NCBI GenBank assembly: GCA_963580455.1
Contig: OY756968.1
Span: forward strand, 17,949,996-18,013,995
Source of the DNA: Euonymus europaeus
Taxonomy: Eukaryota > Streptophyta > Magnoliopsida > Celastrales > Celastraceae
Direction: 5' to 3'
DNA: 64,000 nucleotides
Positions 46,101 through 57,690 of this stretch are shown here, one piece after another. The position numbers and the translations under genes were made by a program. Every line of letters begins with the position of its first letter. Position 1 is the stretch's first letter. Below the pieces are notes generated by a model. It was not told the DNA's origin. It searched no databases and worked only from the letters and a program-made list of their open reading frames with translations.

Positions 46101-47072
46101 CAGTGTTCAATTAATGAAACTTTTAGGTGCTCAGGTACTCTTCCTACGCTTATTTTCCCTTGGAATTGCACAAACGATGTTCGGTAACTGACTCGAATCC
46201 TTATGTACAATAACTATTATATGCATGTTATATTAGTTGAAGGCAATTTTAAGGATGCAAGTTCACAAGCCATAAGAGACTGGGTAGGAAACTTGGAGAG
46301 CACAGGTATTATTCGACTGGAACGGTCGTGGAGCCTCATTGATGTCCTAACATGGTATGAGAATCCAGCCGGCGATAGCAAGTGAGACAAGTAAACAAGC
46401 AATGGACAAATGAGGCAGGAGGCAGGAGGCAAACCAGATATCCTAATAGCATGGGTAGCAATGTACCTTTATGGCTAGCATGATTAGATGAAGTGATTTT
46501 TGTTTGTATTGATAAAATTTGTAAAATTAATATTTGAAAATTTGGTTGTAAATACTTTTTAATTTGAATTTTAATTCTATTATAATATTTTAATTGTGTT
46601 TATATTCATAACTAAAAAATACATAAATGTTTAAAATATTATTAAAAATTTAAAACTTTGTATTTTATAAATTAATTAAATTAAAATATTAATGACAGAA
46701 AATTAAATTAAAATATGTTTTGTCCAATAAATTTTAAAAAAATATTAATTTTGCGACGGAATTTCCGTCACTAATTTCGTGACTAATATTTTGAGATGGA
46801 ATTTTTTTTGTCACAAAAGTCCGTCACTATTTTTGTGACAGTATTGTTCCGTCACAAAATTCTGTCACTAATATTTTGTGACGGAATTTTTTCTGTCACT
46901 AAATTCCGTCACTATTTTTGTGACGGAGAAATTCCGTCACTAATTTTAGCGACAGCGATTTTAGAAACGGAAAATGTTCTGTCACAAATTCCGTCACTAA
47001 TCAAATTAGTGACGGAAAATTCAATGTTTGTGACGGAAAATTCCGTCACTAAATTGGGCTTTTCTTGTAGTG
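43168..47072. mobile_element. Non-autonomous CACTA (En/Spm) element, 3.9 kb
   Basis: The ends are CACTACAAGAAAAAGC and, inward from the right, CACTACAAGAAAAGCC, flanked by TGA on both sides (43165-43167 and 47073-47075), the 3-bp duplication expected. Both subterminal regions are packed with GTGACGGAA/TTCCGTCAC words in both orientations, the kind of array bound by the CACTA accessory protein. No transposase is recognised. Between lie a tandem array (43565-45040) and a stretch at 45300-46440 with a C/T-rich start and possible captured exons (for example around 45980-46130) that I cannot assign. Confidence 0.93.
43565..45040. repeat. Tandem array of about 182-bp units in the CACTA element
   Basis: About eight units begin with a TTTAGGTTTTT..AAA-ATT-ACCTA phrase at roughly 43573, 43753, 43936, 44106, 44288, 44470, 44650 and 44834. 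Each contains GGTTCCTTCACAAAATATG, CTACATGTCAAGTTTCA and TGATCGATCACGCCATCAAA. Spacings are 170-184 bases, mostly 180-184, close to nucleosome length. Units differ by substitutions and small indels. Confidence 0.9.
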
Positions 47073-49835
47073 TGAGGTTAAGGAAGCTGTCTGGAACTGT
47101 GAAGGATCAAAGGCCCCAGGACCAGATGGTTTCAATTTTCACTTCATAAAGAAAGCTTGGAGTTTCATACATGCAGATGTTCTTACTATGGTACAAGAAT
47201 TTTTTGACAGCGGAAAACTACCCTCAGGAGTCAATTCATCTTTCATCACTCTCATCCCGAAGTTGAAGGGCTCATACAACCTCGGTGACTACAGACCAAT
47301 CAGTTTGGTAGGAAGTTTGTACAAGATTATCTCCAAAATACTATCAAGCAGATTAAAGAAGGCTCTACCAGCGGTAATCAGCAATACACAATCAGCGTTT
47401 GTGAAAGGGAGGCAAATAATGGACAACATTTTGATAGCAAATGAGCTACTGCATCACATGAAAAGGAGGAGACAGAAGGGATATTTGTTTAAACTAGATC
47501 TTGAAAAGGCTTTTGATTCCTTAAACTGGAGTTACTTGGATAAAGTTATGGCACAAATGGGTTTTGGAATCAAATGGATGTCATGGATGTGGGAATGTGT
47601 TTCATCAGCAAAGGTATCTGTCCTCATTAATGGATCACCAACGCAAGAGTTTGCTATGCAAAGAGGGATTCGACAGGGTGATCCATTGTCTCCATTTCTA
47701 TTCAACATAGCCGCTGAGGGTTTACATCAGTTGTTCAAGAAGGCAGAAGAGGAAAATATTTTCAAGGGGCTAGTAGTGAAGAAGAATGTGCTAACTGTGT
47801 CTCATCTCCAGTATGCAGATGACACTCTGTTATTCTGTAAAGCAAAGGAAAAATATGTTCATGCTGCAAAGAAAATTCTCAGATGTTTTCTACTCATGTC
47901 AGGCTTGAAGGTGAATTTTCTAAAAAGTTCGCTGGTAGGCGTAGGAGTGGATAAGAAAAGGGTGGAATTCTTAGCTGATAAATACAACTGCAAATGGGAG
48001 AAGCTGCCAGTAAAGTACTTAGGTTTGCCACTTGGAGCAAACCCCAGATTGTCAAGTACTTGGGCACCGGTGGTAGAAAAATTCAGGTCAAGGTTAGCAA
48101 TGTGGAAGGGTAAACAACTGTCTTATGGCGGAAGACTCACGCTAAAATTCCATTTATTACATGTCCATCTTTAAAATTCCATTGACAGTTGCACGAAGCT
48201 TGGAAAAAATACAAAGACAATTTTTATGGGGAGATTATGAGGGGAAAAGATCTCTGCATTGTGTCAATTGGGAACAGGTCAAACAACCTTTGCAGCTTGG
48301 TGGACTTGGAATTATCGATCTATGTGTAAAAAATCAGGCCTTGTTATACAAATGGGTGTGGAGGTATGTGGCTGAAGAAAATTCCCTATGGAAGATGGTG
48401 ATCGATGGTGAGTATGGTAGAAGAGGACAACCGCTTGCAATCATACCAACAAATGCAAATGCATCTATGATTTGGAGCCCAATTCAATCTTTAGTTTCCC
48501 ACAGTAATTCAATCCTAGAAACTCTATCTGAGACTGGAATTGGTTATGCAGTTGGCAGTGGCCAAAAAGCTAGATTTTGGCTCGACATTTGGCTGGGTGA
48601 AGTGCCTCTATGTAACACTTATCAGCGACTCTATAGTATTTCCGAGCAAAAATTCAGTACGGTGGAGAAAATGGGAGCTTGGATCAACGGAAGATGGGAA
48701 TGGAGATTTATTTGGAGAAGAAGCTTTTTTTCATGGGAAGAAAGCCAATTGGAGCAACTACATCAAAGGCATACTGTCTCATATAGCCTGCCGTGGCAAA
48801 AAGGATAGAATAATTTGGAAAATAAATGCCACTGGTGATTTCTCTGTTCAGTCACTTTATGACAAACTTCGCACTGCATCGGCCGTAAATTTGGTATCTC
48901 CAGCGTGTTCGCAAGTCTGAAAGGGTATGTACCCCCAAAAGTGGAGTTCTTTACATGGGTATTACTACTCAAAAAGCTCAACACAAGAGAGCGACTCTTT
49001 AAAAAAGGAGTGATTCAGCTATCAGATAGTTATTGCCATTTTTGCTCAACCACCTTGGAGACTGTGGATCATCTATTCTGTCAATGCTCTGGTCCTTCTA
49101 GCTTATGGTATAAACTGGTTGATTGGTGGGGTCTTTCTTGGTCTTGCCCTGGTGATATAAGTAACCTTTTTCAGTTGTGGATGGATATGATCAAAGGAGG
49201 AATCCAGAGGAAATTTTGGACGCTTTGTTTCTATGTAATAGTTTGGTCAATTTGGCTTGAGCGAAATGAATGCATCTTCAGAAGGAAAATTGTGGATTGG
49301 AACTCAGCGCTATCTTTAGTCTTTGTAAGGCTACATATGTGGTTATCCAAATTAATCCCTACGTTACCATATAACAGCCAGCAACTATCTACATCGGCCT
49401 CCGCTCTAAAAAACTGGGAAGAATTCGCCGTCATTTCAAAACCTCCACTCTCATGGTTACCTCCGATGGAAGGACAATTAAAATGGAATGTAGACGGATC
49501 TGCTGTGGGGAAACCAGGACCTGCAGGTATTGGTGGTGTTTTAAGAGATGAGAATGGTAATGGAAGAAGGCAATGGAGCTATCCTCAGTGTCACAGTCCT
49601 TCCTTGAAAGCATATCGTAGTTGAAACGGATTCGAAGAACACACAGACATGGGCTATGAATATTGAGACAGTACCTTGGAGACTAAACCAAATCAGCAAT
49701 GCATTGGAGGAGGCAAAGTCCAGAATACAAGCATGGGAAATAAACCACATATCAAGGGAAAGAAATGATGTCGCAGATCAGCTAGCAAAGGAAGGCGTTG
49801 AAAGGTCTGAAGACCTTATCATATGGTTCTGACTA
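47073..49835 (+). pseudogene. LINE ORF2, reverse transcriptase to RNase H
   Basis: The RT reads GSKAPGPDGFNFHFI, then FITLIPKLKGSYNLGDYRPI, FKLDLEKAFDSLNW (first catalytic D), MQRGIRQGDPLSPFLF and LQYADDTLLF (the YADD box). A roughly 25-base deletion near 48150 shifts the frame before MSIFKIPLTVA. Another shift near 48770 precedes DRIIWKINATGDFSVQSLYD. The zf-RVT region (CHFCSTTLETVDHLFCQC) and an RNase H start (WNVDGSAVGKPGPAGIGGVL) follow; the RNase H middle is deleted, and the frame resumes with VETDS and NDVADQLAKEGVE before TGA. With frame lesions it is inactive. Confidence 0.9.
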
Positions 49836-50211
49836 TGGGCGTAAGTTAGTGTCTCTCTTTAAGTCTCATACACTTTCGCTCAGTCTAGACTTGCCCCTAA
49901 AATTTTGACCTCGAGAATTTTGTTTGTGTCCAGTAATATCCCTTACCTTCAACCCATGTCTTTCTTCTCTCCATGACAATTGGTTTTAGCCTATGTTTAG
50001 AGTTTCTTTCCTTCCTTTTATTTATTTTTTATTCTTCTTAACTTGTTTGTGGCGTATCTTCTATCTTCTAGCCACTTTCCTCATATCATTTCTTTTTGTT
50101 TATATATATTCTATTTTGTCTCATCATTCTCTTCTAAATGTTGGGTATTGGTGTCCATGCTTTCCTCTATCCATTTTTCTTGTCTTATATAGCTTTTGTA
50201 CATTAAGCCAT

Positions 50212-50225
50212 TCCCCCCCCCCCCC
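50212..50225. repeat. Poly-C tract
   Basis: About fourteen consecutive C residues within T-rich sequence. Confidence 0.9.
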
Positions 50226-50384
50226 AGTTAGATTATAAGTGTTACTTTATAGGTTTTAAAGTATCTCTCTAGAATGTCTTAGTTATGTCTCTTTTTGGGC
50301 TGAAGGTTTTCTACAGAATTTATCTATTCATGGTAACTCTGTTATGGTTGTATATGTAAGTGCAGTGGCCTTCTGCTACGCACT

Positions 50385-50680
50385 GATGTTTTTTATATTG
50401 TTCTGTTGCATTCTGGTCTTCTACCAGCTGATTTTTCTTCTCTATATATATATATTTTTTATTTTTATTTTTTCCTTTCTCCTTTCCTTCTTTTTGTTTT
50501 CCTTTATCTTTTTGTCTCTCTTCCTTTTGTTTTTGTTCATTCTGGTCTTCTAACAGCTGGTTTTCTTCTCTACCTCCTGTTTTCTTTCTTGTGGTTTTTT
50601 TGTTTCATTTTTGCTGCTCTTTCGTTTTCTTTTCCTCTGTTCCTATGTTTTTGCCTTTGGTCTTCTACCAGCAAAAGTTT
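50385..50680. repeat. Three spaced copies of TTGGTCTTCTACCAGC-like phrase
   Basis: CTGGTCTTCTACCAGCTG, CTGGTCTTCTAACAGCTG and TTGGTCTTCTACCAGC occur near 50412, 50541 and 50657, with intervening T-rich sequence, suggesting an imperfect tandem of about 120-130 bases in the LINE 3' region. The T-rich forward frames here are compositional artefacts. Confidence 0.6.
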
Positions 50681-50953
50681 ATCTTCGAATTCTCTCTTTT
50701 CTGGATCTCATTTCTTAGCTCTATTTTAAAAATGGTGCGTGTTTTTTCCTTTGTTTATCTGCCAAAATGTGAGAATTTCGACCACCAGCTGCTAGTATGT
50801 GATGGCCTACTGCCGTTATGTGGTGTGGATTTGATGTGTGTCATGTTTTCTCTTATCCAAAATTCATCTGAGTGCCTCCAGCAATTTCTTCTCCATAAAT
50901 CTTGTTTTTCGCGTGTGTTTTTTTCTATCTTCGATGCTAAAAAAAAAAAAAAG

Positions 50954-51779
50954 AAATGGATTGTAATGGACTATTTTTTCCCTTCTTTGGTCATCTATTA
51001 CTACTCTAGATCTTATGGGTGGAATCTTTCTCTCTCTAAAGGTGTTTCGAAGTTTCTGAAACTGAGATGTCTTGATTTTACTGGTAAAGATTACTTGCAA
51101 TTGAAGGCAATTTCTAGCATTCAACAGTATATGATAACAGCTCTTTGGATTCCTTTGGTGAAATGGCAAAACAAATGATAGCAGATGAGACTTGTTACGG
51201 CGAGACTTGTTATTTGCAGTCAACAAAAACATGAGAATGCTGCTCTTTAATTCTCATATGGTCTTACTTTAGAAGTCCTTGTTTTATTTTCAATCCCCAT
51301 AACATCAATTAACTCTGATTTCTCTAAGAAGCAGGAGTGAAAAGCATATGAATTTAAAAGTACTTTCTAACATGGTCGTGCGATGTCATAGGTTTTGATC
51401 GATGTAATTTGGGAAACATAGGGGGATTGTCGATGCGAATCAAAGAGAATTTATTGCCTTCCTCGTCTGAACATATGATATGGTATTAAAGCAATGTTTG
51501 ATAACTTCGGTCGTCGATCTGCGAGCTTATGGGAATATATCTTTTCGGGTCCCTCACTTCTAAGGATGGGATGCTTGGCTTTGGAAGTAATTTCGCTACA
51601 CGTCGTTGGTTGAAGGTCTTCATACTTGGTTTGTGGGGCACTTTGTTGGGAACCTACTTCTGCTTTCATGTAAGTTTGAACTTTGTGGGGCACTTTGTTG
51701 GGAACCTACTTTTGATTTCATGCAAGTTTTAACTCCAGTTCAAGTGGAAATTTTTATGAAAAGAATTTACTTGAACTAT
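50954..51779. other. No gene recognised
   Basis: Follows the A-rich run that may end the LINE. It contains a 53-base tandem duplication at about 51629-51735 (GTGGGGCACTTTGTTGGGAA twice). Otherwise nothing. Confidence 0.4.
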
Positions 51780-53213
51780 GTCGCAACCGAAATCACGACG
51801 CGTACTAGCGCCATTGAGAAAAAATCTGTAAAATCTAAGCGTCGCCACTAATTGATTATAGTGTAATTGAACACTAAAATGTTAGGTCTGCGAACCAAAG
51901 AAAATGGGTAAGGGGTCTATTGAGTATGGGGAAGGTGTTAGGCACCCCACAACTCCCTAATCGGTTGCCTTTTAAAATATTTATGTCTTTTCTTAAAAAA
52001 TGTTTTTGTATGTCTCAAATTGTTTTAATAAATCTTTCATATGTCCGAAAAAATCATTTATTGTCAAATTGGTGGAAAAAGAATCCTTTAATTTCTAATT
52101 TATGATAAAAAAATAATTTATTCAAATAATGTAGTAAATAAGCCTTTTGGACGGAGCTGAATACTTTCAAGTCCTCCGTCATATTCACCTTTTAAATCGA
52201 ATCTTTGCCAATTTTATTCATTATATTTTTTAATAAAAAGTTTGCTTTATTATTATTATTATTCATGAAATCTACTTCCTAAAAATAGAATATTTGGAAA
52301 TATTCCCTTTTAAGGAATTTAAACCCTATTTTTTTTTAAAGAAATGGTTCAAGAAATCAATACTTTAAAATTTTCTTTTATCATTGAATGTTTGGCCGGT
52401 TGGATATGCGGACCTTATAAACCATATGATTTGATTCCTTTTTTTGGAAATTCTTAAATGTATCTACTAAAATAATTTGGAATTAAATCATCTAGCTAAT
52501 ATTTACACTAACTTTATTATTTTATTACATCATTTCATTTATATGAAACCCAAGACATTAAAATAAATCCCAACCCAGCCTATATTAAAAACCCAAAACA
52601 GAAATAAAGCCCATACAAATCTCAAAATTATCAAACAGGCCCAATATTCCCTACGGGCCCAACAATTAACACAACAGCCCAATACATTACAATCACCAAA
52701 CCAAACCAATTTTATGAAACCATTCTTGACCCAATAAGCACTACAGGCCCGACACATTAAATAAACCAAACTCGGCCCGTTAACAATACAAGAAAAACCA
52801 AGCCCGGCCCATAACAGGAACCCAAACCCAAAAATCAAACAAAATCGGCCCAGCAGCTCAATCAGGCCCGGCCAGATCACTGTTCATCATCTCCTTCTTT
52901 GACAGCACCACCGGCGCCGGTAGTCTCGGCAGTCTTCCCGTCCCGTCCAACGACACGCCTGCAAACAGAGAAAACAGAGAAGCCAGCAAAAATCCAGGAC
53001 AACCGAACAATAAACTCAAAAAAGAAGTAAATGAAACAAAAAAAAACAGCCCCCAATATCTTGATTTTTCCCTCTGAAATTCCTTCCCCGTCACTCCAAT
53101 TTCTTCCCGTTTTCTTTCTTCTTCAATCTTCCAGCTTCCGGCCTCTCTTAGCTTCATCCGGCTCCTCCTCGTTTGCTCCGGCCTCCTTTCCAGCTTCGTC
53201 CCCTCCAAAAACC

Positions 53214-53460
53214 TATTAAGGAGAAAGACAAACATGGTTCAACAGCAATATCAAGTGTTACAGTTTAAACTCTTGTCTTTAATCATTATGTCTTTAATCA
53301 TTATTTAAACTTTGCCTTTAATAATTCTGTCTTTAATCATTCTGTCTTTAATCTTTTGACCGTTGCTCAACGGTAACAATTGTTTGTATATATTCTTGTA
53401 TTCTACATATTCTTGAGTTAATAAAAATCATAAACTCAATTCAACTTCTAAAGTCTATTA
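53214..53460 (+). repeat. Left Copia LTR
   Basis: 247 bases, from TATTAAGGAG to AAGTCTATTA, so the ends are TA...TA, not TG...CA. It contains TGTCTTTAATCATT repeats; one 15-base unit is extra compared with the right LTR. A TATATA near 53396 could serve as promoter. Confidence 0.92.
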
Positions 53461-55697
53461 TGGTATTGGAGCGGGTGGAGAATCAAAATCAATCTCCAAT
53501 TTTCTCTACCTCAAGATCTACTTCCTCCATGGAAACTGTCCAAAGTGGAGATGTTGCATCTATGGTTCAAACACAGAGTGCCAAGCCTATCATTGTCATC
53601 AATGCGAGCGTTCAACTAGCTTTGAAGCTCAGGACTTCAAATTTTACAGCATGGAGACTTCAATTCGTCTCTGTTCTAAGAGGGTATAGATTGATGGGTT
53701 ATGTGGATGGAGGTCTTACTTGTCCACCTGAATCAGATCTTGCAGCACATGAGCATTGGATTTGTCAAGATAGCTTGCTGTTAAATGCTATCATTGCTTC
53801 CCTTCATGAAACCACTGTACCACTGTTGGGTGATGTATCTACCAGTCAACAGGCTTGGAGCAAACTTCATAATTTGTTTGCGAATAAATCATGATCTCGC
53901 GTTGTTCAACTCAAGCAAAAATTAGTCACTGTTCAGAAAGGAACCAAAGGGATTGAGGAATATTTGAATGACATCAAGTTGACAGCTGATGAACTAGCCT
54001 TGACTGGGCATCCTGTAGAAGAAGAGGACTTGGTTATCTTCATTCTAAGTGGGCTGGGAGCTGACTACAAAGGGACTGTGGAATCTGTGAATGGGAGAGA
54101 AAATCCAATCTCCTATGAAACTCTTCGCTCTCTTCTGCTCAGTCAAGAAGCATATCAACACAAGCTTGAACAAAGTCAAGCACAACTTCTCTCTACCGCA
54201 AATTTTGCTCAGAAATCTTACAATCATAATTCAAAATTTCATGGCAACAATCATCAACAAAGAGGTTCCAATCCCAGGTTCCAAGGAGGTTATAGGTCGA
54301 ACAATCAAGGAGGACAACATCACAACTACTCCAACTCCAACTCAGGAAATTCTACCTATTATCCAAACAATGGCGGAAATCGCCAGAAACCTAGAATCTT
54401 TTGTCAAATTTGTGAAAAACCCGGTCACTCAGCTCGTACCTGCAGAAAGCTCAAGTCTTTTGTCTCGGAAAATTTGCCAAGTGCAAATTATGCTTCTAGC
54501 TCTGCAGGTTCACATGGGTCCAACCTTCAACCATGGCTTGTCGATTCGGGTGCGAGCCATCATATGACCGCCGAGCTTAACAATCTCTCCATCAATTCAG
54601 AATATGACGGCCCAGATGAGGTGAAGATAGGCGACGAATCAGGTTTGAGAGTAACCCATCAGGGTACTTGTCATTTGCACACACCTGCACAGACTTTCAC
54701 TCTTGCACACACATTATGTGTTCCCTCTCTTAAACGAAATTTATTATCTGTCCACCAATTCACAAAAACTAATAATGCTATGAATGAGTTTCACCCGGAT
54801 TTCTTTGTTATAAAGGATTTGAGATCGGGAGTGCAGCTGGCCCGGGGTCATTGCGTTGAAGGAGTGTATCAAATCAACTCTGTGAAGATGAAATCTGTCT
54901 TTACTGCCCAGAAGACAAACTTTGACCTTGGGCATAAATGTTTGGGACACCCAAACTTTGTGCTTTTATCTTATTTATTGAAAATTGCTGGGTTACCGTC
55001 TACTGTGTCATCATCTTTGTCTTGCAATTCTTGTGACATCAATAAAATTCATAAATCTTCGTTTGGAGTATCTTCAATTACCAGTGTTTCTCCATTACAA
55101 ATTATTTTTTCAGACGTGTGGGGACCAACTTCTACTCCGTCTCTTCTTGGTCATAAATATTATGTTTTATTTATTGATCATTTTACAAAATATACATGGA
55201 TTTACCCTTTATTTCACAAATCTAATGTTATGTCGGTCTTCCTACAGTTTCAAAGATTGGTGGAAAGGCAGTTCGATTCCAAGATCAAAACATTATATAC
55301 TGATAACGGAGGGGAATATGTCAAAATGAGAACCACTCTTAATGAACTTGGAATCTCTTGGATGCAAGCTCCTCCTTACACACCTCAGCACATTCGCTTA
55401 GCTGAGCGGAAACATCGGCACATTGTGGAGACTGGAAAGGCTCTTCTTACTCATGCTCGGTTACCTCCACAATTCTGGTCATTTGATTTTGAAGCTGCAG
55501 CTTATCTTTTAAATCGGTTACCTTTAACAACAACAAAACCCTCCTCTCCTTTCCAACTTCTCTTTCAAAAGTCTCCTAACTTCTACAAACTTCGGGTATT
55601 TGGGTGTCTCTGCTACCCTTTGTTAAAACCTTACACTACAAATAAACTTGAACCTAAGTCTACCCTTTGTCTATTCCTAGGCTACTCTATTGCATAA
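53460..55697 (+). pseudogene. Copia gag, protease and integrase frame
   Basis: ATG spans the LTR border. The gag half reads KLRTSNFTAWRLQFVSVLRG; at 53892-53894 a TGA interrupts (NKS then stop), with the same frame resuming at RVVQLKQKLV. A CCHC zinc knuckle (CQICEKPGHSARTC), the protease DSGASHHM, an integrase zinc motif (HKCLGHPN, CNSC), and the DDE residues in FSDVWGPTS, LYTDNGGEY and LAERKHRHIVE follow. The frame ends two residues after FLGYS, the normal integrase end, because RT has been removed. Confidence 0.92.
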
Positions 55698-56251
55698 AGA
55701 GACTGCTTAGATATCTCAAAGGTACACTGCATCATGGGCTCACTTACACTCAATCCAGTCCTCTACGTTTACAGGCCTACTCCGACTCTGACTGGGCCGG
55801 CAATCCTGATGATCGTACCTCGGTTTCTTCTTTCATTATCATCCTGGGCCATAATTCGATTTCTTGGAGATCAAGAAAACAAAAAGCTGTTGCTCGATCT
55901 TCTACCGAGGCTGAATATCGGTCTCTTGCAACTACTGCCTCTGAGGTGGTCTGGATCACTCAACTTCTACATGAACTCCAGCCTTCCCTTTTTCCCAAAC
56001 CTGTTCTCTATTGTGACAATCTTGGGGCCACTCAACTAAGTCTCAATCCGGTTCTTCACTCCAAAATGAAACATATAGCTATTGACCTTCATTTTCTACG
56101 AGACTTAGTTCAGAAAAATATTCTGCATGTCCAACATGTTCCCACTACTCATCAACTTGCAGACATTCTTACAAAATCCCTACCGCGGTCGAAATTTCTT
56201 TATCTAAGGGACAAGATCAGGCTTCACAGTGGTACCCTAATCTTACGGGGG
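55686..56251 (+). pseudogene. Copia RNase H part after the RT deletion
   Basis: It continues in a different frame with IKRLLRYLKGTLHHGL, AYSDSDWAGNPDDRTS, SSTEAEYRSLA and HVPTTHQLADILTKSLP, the conserved Copia RNase H set (D, E, D). The deletion junction near 55690 fuses it out of frame to the integrase end; roughly the whole RT domain is absent. Confidence 0.9.
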
Positions 56252-56253
56252 TG

Positions 56254-56485
56254 TATTAAGGAGAAAGACAAACATGGTTCAACAGCAATATCAAGTGTTA
56301 CAGTTTAAACTCTTGTCTTTAATCATTATGTCTTTAATCATTATTTAAACTTTGCCTTTAATCATTCTGTCTTTAATCTTTTGACCGTTGCTCAACGGTA
56401 ACAATTGTTTGTATATATTCTTGTATTCTACATATTCTTGAGTTAATAAAAATCATAAACTCAATTCAACTTCTAAAGTCTATTA
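56254..56485 (+). repeat. Right Copia LTR
   Basis: 232 bases. Compared with the left LTR I find no substitution, only the loss of one 15-base repeat unit. Confidence 0.92.
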
Positions 56486-57235
56486 AAACCCTCCGGCTTT
56501 TCTTTTATTTTTCTCCTTCGGGTTCCCTCAAAAATCCTCCGGATCCTCCAGCTTCCGATTCTCTCAAAAACCTTCGATTTTTCTCTACCTCCAAAACTCT
56601 CAGTTTCCTCTCTGCTTTTTCTTCCAGATTTTTCCCAGAAATCCCGCTCCTCCTTCCAACTTTCTTTTGCTCTCCCCTCTTTCCTCCGGTTCCCCCCCTC
56701 AAAAACCGTCCGATGCTCCTTTCCTTTATAGCCTAAACTAGCTTATGCCTTCCAACTCATTTTACCTACTCTCTCCACTACCTCCACTTTTCCACCCAAT
56801 CCCCTTTTTGTCTTTGTCATCCTCCACCGGCTCCTACTTTGGCCTCTTGTGCCGCCACCCTCCATTTTATCAAAAGTTTTTCTTTCTTTTTAGGGTTAAG
56901 GCTTATTTGGATGTAGGGTTTGGTAATTGGGCTTAATTGGGTAGCTTTAGGTGGGCCGATTTTGTTGGGTTTAATTTAAGTTTGGGTGTTAGGGCTTGAT
57001 TTGGTAAGTTATTAAGTTTTTTTTATTTATTTTTTCTCTTTTATTTTTTGTTTCAGTTTTTATTATTATTTTATTAAAAATAACAAGTTCCCAGACAAAA
57101 ATGGGGTACTACAAACTAGATAGTATTTATAACCATAGACATGAGTAATTATATGCATAATGTAAAGTTACTTGTTGAGCGAGTGAGTTGCTTCTCGTTG
57201 TGCGACTTTATCGATCGCATTAGAGTGTAGGTGCT

Positions 57236-57690
57236 CAGCCTTTGGGCTTTTACAGGGCCTGATGGGCTCTAGTTGCACATGTATTCCGTGTAGAGTTAAA
57301 TGGGCTTCTGAATGATCGTGCTAAGTAGGCATGTTAAGATGGACGGGCTCGCAAGCCTGACTGCCTGACTGGGCTCACAGATCTTATGTGGGTCAACATG
57401 GCTTTATGTCGTACATGCTTACAAGCCTGACTGTGGCTCACAAGCCTTAAGTGGGCCAATAGGCCTTTATGTTGTATGAGCTCACAAGCCTTATGTAGGC
57501 CAATAGACCTTTATGTCGAACGGGTTTACAAGCCTAATGAGGGCCAACGAGTCTTTATGTCGAACGGGCGATGTGGGTCAACAAGCCTTTACGTCGTATG
57601 GGCTCACAACCCTTAGATGTAGAACGGGTTGCATGAGCCTTAGTTCGTTGGGCTCGCAAGCGTTAATTATCAATCTAGACGTGAGACGGG
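57236..57690. repeat. GGGCTCACAAGCC tandem repeat block, copy 2
   Basis: Begins with the same lead-in as 39510 (GCCTGATGGGCTCTAGTTGC) and repeats units around GGGCCAA.AGRCCTTTATGTCG and GGGCTCACAAGCCTTA. The two blocks are diverged copies of one interspersed repeat. Confidence 0.85.

Larger units (their letters stand above)
42570..49835 (+). mobile_element. 5'-truncated LINE (L1-type), split by a CACTA element
   Basis: The ORF2 region begins with the linker (about 42680-43167: WRQKSRLKWTAEGDRNTRFF, KNRRGELI), is interrupted, then continues with reverse transcriptase, a zf-RVT region and an RNase H domain. ORF1 and the endonuclease are absent, the usual outcome of incomplete target-primed reverse transcription. 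A T-rich, non-coding stretch follows to an A13 run near 50940, which may be the tail. Target duplications were not identified. Confidence 0.85.
53214..56485 (+). mobile_element. Young Copia retrotransposon lacking RT
   Basis: LTRs 53214-53460 and 56254-56485 flank a gag-protease-integrase and RNase H body. The target duplication AAACC lies at 53209-53213 and 56486-56490. After the left LTR, TGGTATTGGAGC resembles the tRNA-Met primer site with two changes; a CGGGGG purine tract precedes the right LTR. The reverse transcriptase is deleted, so movement would have to be in trans. Confidence 0.93.
51780..57112. mobile_element. Old LTR-retroelement remnant hosting the Copia insertion
   Basis: The start includes AAGCGTCGCCACTAATTGAT and a GGGGAAGGTGTTAGGCACCC phrase that I associate with Tat/Ogre-type Gypsy ends. 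A T/C-rich and GGCCCA-rich body follows, and the far side ends near ATGGGGTACTACAAA. No coding domain of its own is seen. The young Copia element splits its middle. Boundaries and family are tentative. Confidence 0.35.

Noticed and set aside
45460..46187. Forward frames of about 90 codons inside the CACTA element
   Set aside because: C/T-rich or short, no recognised domain; possible captured exons but not supportable as genes.
49993..51178. Several hydrophobic forward frames
   Set aside because: Caused by T-rich composition (Phe/Leu/Ser runs) in the LINE 3' region; no homology.
52539..53235. Minus-strand frames through GGCCCA-rich sequence
   Set aside because: Low-complexity composition, interrupted by the Copia insertion; no protein family match.
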